The notes under the pieces were generated by a model. It worked only from the letters and a program-made list of their open reading frames with translations, was not told the DNA's origin and did no database searches. The position numbers and the translations under genes are program-made. DNA of 64,000 nt from positions 1 to 64,000 of the forward strand of contig NZ_PCPG01000014.1 in assembly GCF_002979655.1 (NCBI RefSeq). The letters are read 5' to 3'. This document shows positions 62,637 to 64,000 of this stretch, one piece after another (the stretch's first letter is position 1; each line of letters opens with the position of its first letter). This DNA comes from Microbacterium sp. MYb45. GTDB taxonomy: Bacteria; Actinomycetota; Actinomycetes; Actinomycetales; Microbacteriaceae.

Positions 62637-64000
62637 ATGAGCACCACCGCACGCGCCCAGAAGGCGCCTGACACCCGCGGGCCGGTCCGGAAGCTGCTGA
62701 CCTCGTTCGGCTTCCAGATCCTCGCAGCCCTCGTCCTCGGCATCGCCGCCGGTCTGATCGGCCGCCAGCTCGGAGCCACGGCGGAGAACCCCAACGGTCT
62801 GTCGGCCACCCTCGACACCATCGGCAACTCGTATGTGACGCTGCTGCGCGCCGCTGTCGTCCCGCTGATCTTCACGGCCATCGTCGCCAGCATCTCGAAC
62901 CTGCGTCGCGTGCAGAACGCCGCACGCCTGGCCGGCCAGACGATCCTGTGGTTCGCGATCACCGCCTTCATCGCGGTCATCATCGGCATCGTGCTGGGTC
63001 TCGTGATCCAGCCGGGCAACCGCGCCGGAGAGGGTCTCGAGACCGGGGAGCCGTACACCGTGGGCACCTGGTGGAACTTCCTGCTGGGCCTGATCCCGCA
63101 GAACTTCCTCGGCCTGACGGTCAACACCTCGCCCGGTGCAGCCGACGGCACGTTCTCGTCGAGCGTGGGCTTCAACATCCTCCAGGTCATCGTGGTCGCG
63201 GCCGTCATCGGAATCGCGGCACTCAAGGCCGGCAAGAAGGCCGAGCCCTTCCTCATCTTCACCGAGTCGCTGCTGAAGGTCATCCAGCGCGTGCTGTGGT
63301 GGATCATCCGCATCGCCCCGCTCGGCACCTTCGGCCTCATCGGCTCGGCCGTGATCAAGTACGGCTGGGAGAAGCTCGCCTCGCTCGGCTGGTTCGCGGC
63401 CGCCGTCTACATCGGCCTCGCGCTCGTGCTGTTCGTCGTCTACCCGATCCTGGTGCGCACGCACGGCCTGTCGATCAAGCAGTACTTCTCGGGCGTGTGG
63501 CCCGCCGTGCAGCTGGCCTTCGTCAGCCGCTCCTCGATCGGCACGCTGCCCCTCACCGAGCGCGTCACCGAGCGCAACCTCGGCGTCCCGCGCTCCTACG
63601 CGTCGTTCGCCGTGCCGCTGGGCGCGACCACCAAGATGGACGGCTGCGCCGCGATCTACCCGGCCATCGCCGCGATCTTCGTCGCCCAGTTCTTCGGCAT
63701 CGAGCTGAACTTCGTGCAGTACCTGCTGATCGTGATCGTCTCGGTCGTCGGCTCGGCGGCCACCGCCGGTACCACCGGCGCGGTCGTCATGCTCACGCTG
63801 ACGCTGTCGACCCTGGGCCTGCCGCTCGAGGGCGTCGGGCTGCTGCTCGCGATCGACCCGATCCTCGACATGGGCCGCACCGCGGTCAACGTCGCGGGCC
63901 AGGCGCTGATCCCGACCATCGTCGCCAAGCGCGAGGGCATCCTGAACGAGGAGCTCTACAACGCGCCGCGCGAGGGCCTGCCCTTCGCCGACGACTCCGG
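62637..64000 (+). CDS. Dicarboxylate/amino acid:cation symporter (DctA/GltP family), 3' end outside window
   Basis: The first 454 residues of an SLC1-type secondary carrier. Visible landmarks are ALVLGIAAGLIGRQLG (helix 1), NSYVTLLRAAVVPLIFTAIV (helix 2-3), the serine-rich reentrant loop SRSSIGTLPLT (hairpin 1), the cation/substrate motif GATTKMDGCA (helix 7) and AIDPILDMGRTAVNVAGQ (hairpin 2/helix 8). Imports C4-dicarboxylates, glutamate or aspartate with Na+ or H+; substrate not decidable. The ribosome site is weak (GGAG 12 bp upstream of ATG 62637). No stop before the window edge. Confidence 0.93.
   Translation, partial: MSTTARAQKAPDTRGPVRKLLTSFGFQILAALVLGIAAGLIGRQLGATAENPNGLSATLDTIGNSYVTLLRAAVVPLIFTAIVASISNLRRVQNAARLAGQTILWFAITAFIAVIIGIVLGLVIQPGNRAGEGLETGEPYTVGTWWNFLLGLIPQNFLGLTVNTSPGAADGTFSSSVGFNILQVIVVAAVIGIAALKAGKKAEPFLIFTESLLKVIQRVLWWIIRIAPLGTFGLIGSAVIKYGWEKLASLGWFAAAVYIGLALVLFVVYPILVRTHGLSIKQYFSGVWPAVQLAFVSRSSIGTLPLTERVTERNLGVPRSYASFAVPLGATTKMDGCAAIYPAIAAIFVAQFFGIELNFVQYLLIVIVSVVGSAATAGTTGAVVMLTLTLSTLGLPLEGVGLLLAIDPILDMGRTAVNVAGQALIPTIVAKREGILNEELYNAPREGLPFADDS

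Overview
High-GC DNA with dense, overlapping genes, actinobacterial protein families (fused oligopeptide-type permease/ATPase, ClpC, short ArgA-type acetyltransferase) and many leaderless starts. This points to a Microbacteriaceae actinomycete, most likely Microbacterium (inference; no rRNA or species marker is present). No mobile element, CRISPR array or origin was seen.

Region 1 (1-26490) is a plant-glycoside and uronate catabolic island. It holds glucuronate isomerase (uxaC), fructuronate reductase (uxuB) and mannonate dehydratase (manD, cut by the window edge), which together take glucuronate to 2-keto-3-deoxygluconate. These are fed by intracellular beta-glucuronidase (uidA), GH1, GH43 and GH78 glycosidases. 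Uptake is by an oligopeptide-type ABC transporter and two paralogous MFS/GPH-like sugar carriers, each facing a divergent TetR gene. A LacI-family gene sits in the middle, and the same 16-bp operator (TGRCAAYCGRTTGYCA) occurs at five promoters, overlapping a good -35 at three of them. A Baeyer-Villiger monooxygenase, an SMP-30-like lipoprotein and a MarR regulator are embedded in the island and may act on aglycones or another ketone.

Region 2 (26643-28750) has tRNA-Ser(CGA), a MetE-like zinc protein and an unrecognised protein with 2OG-Fe(II)-oxygenase-type residues behind an iron-box-like site.

Region 3 (28789-53984) is an anaerobic/microaerobic respiration block: molybdenum cofactor synthesis (mog/moaB-like, moaE, moaD, mobA, moaC, moeA, moeB, moaA), molybdate import (modABC with a separate HTH-TOBE protein), a nitrate reductase operon (narK2-narGHJI-narK1-moaA) and a cytochrome bd operon (regulator-cydABDC) led by a four-cysteine HTH regulator that may carry an Fe-S cluster.

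Region 4 (54059-64000) is mostly housekeeping: radA, an SseB-like protein, an anchored secreted protein, argA and clpC. It is followed by a four-gene operon of three DUF2975-like membrane proteins that share a C-terminal TEGLV tail, plus a small Xre regulator, behind a double palindromic operator. This operon is the best candidate for an undescribed system. The window ends inside a DctA/GltP-type symporter gene.
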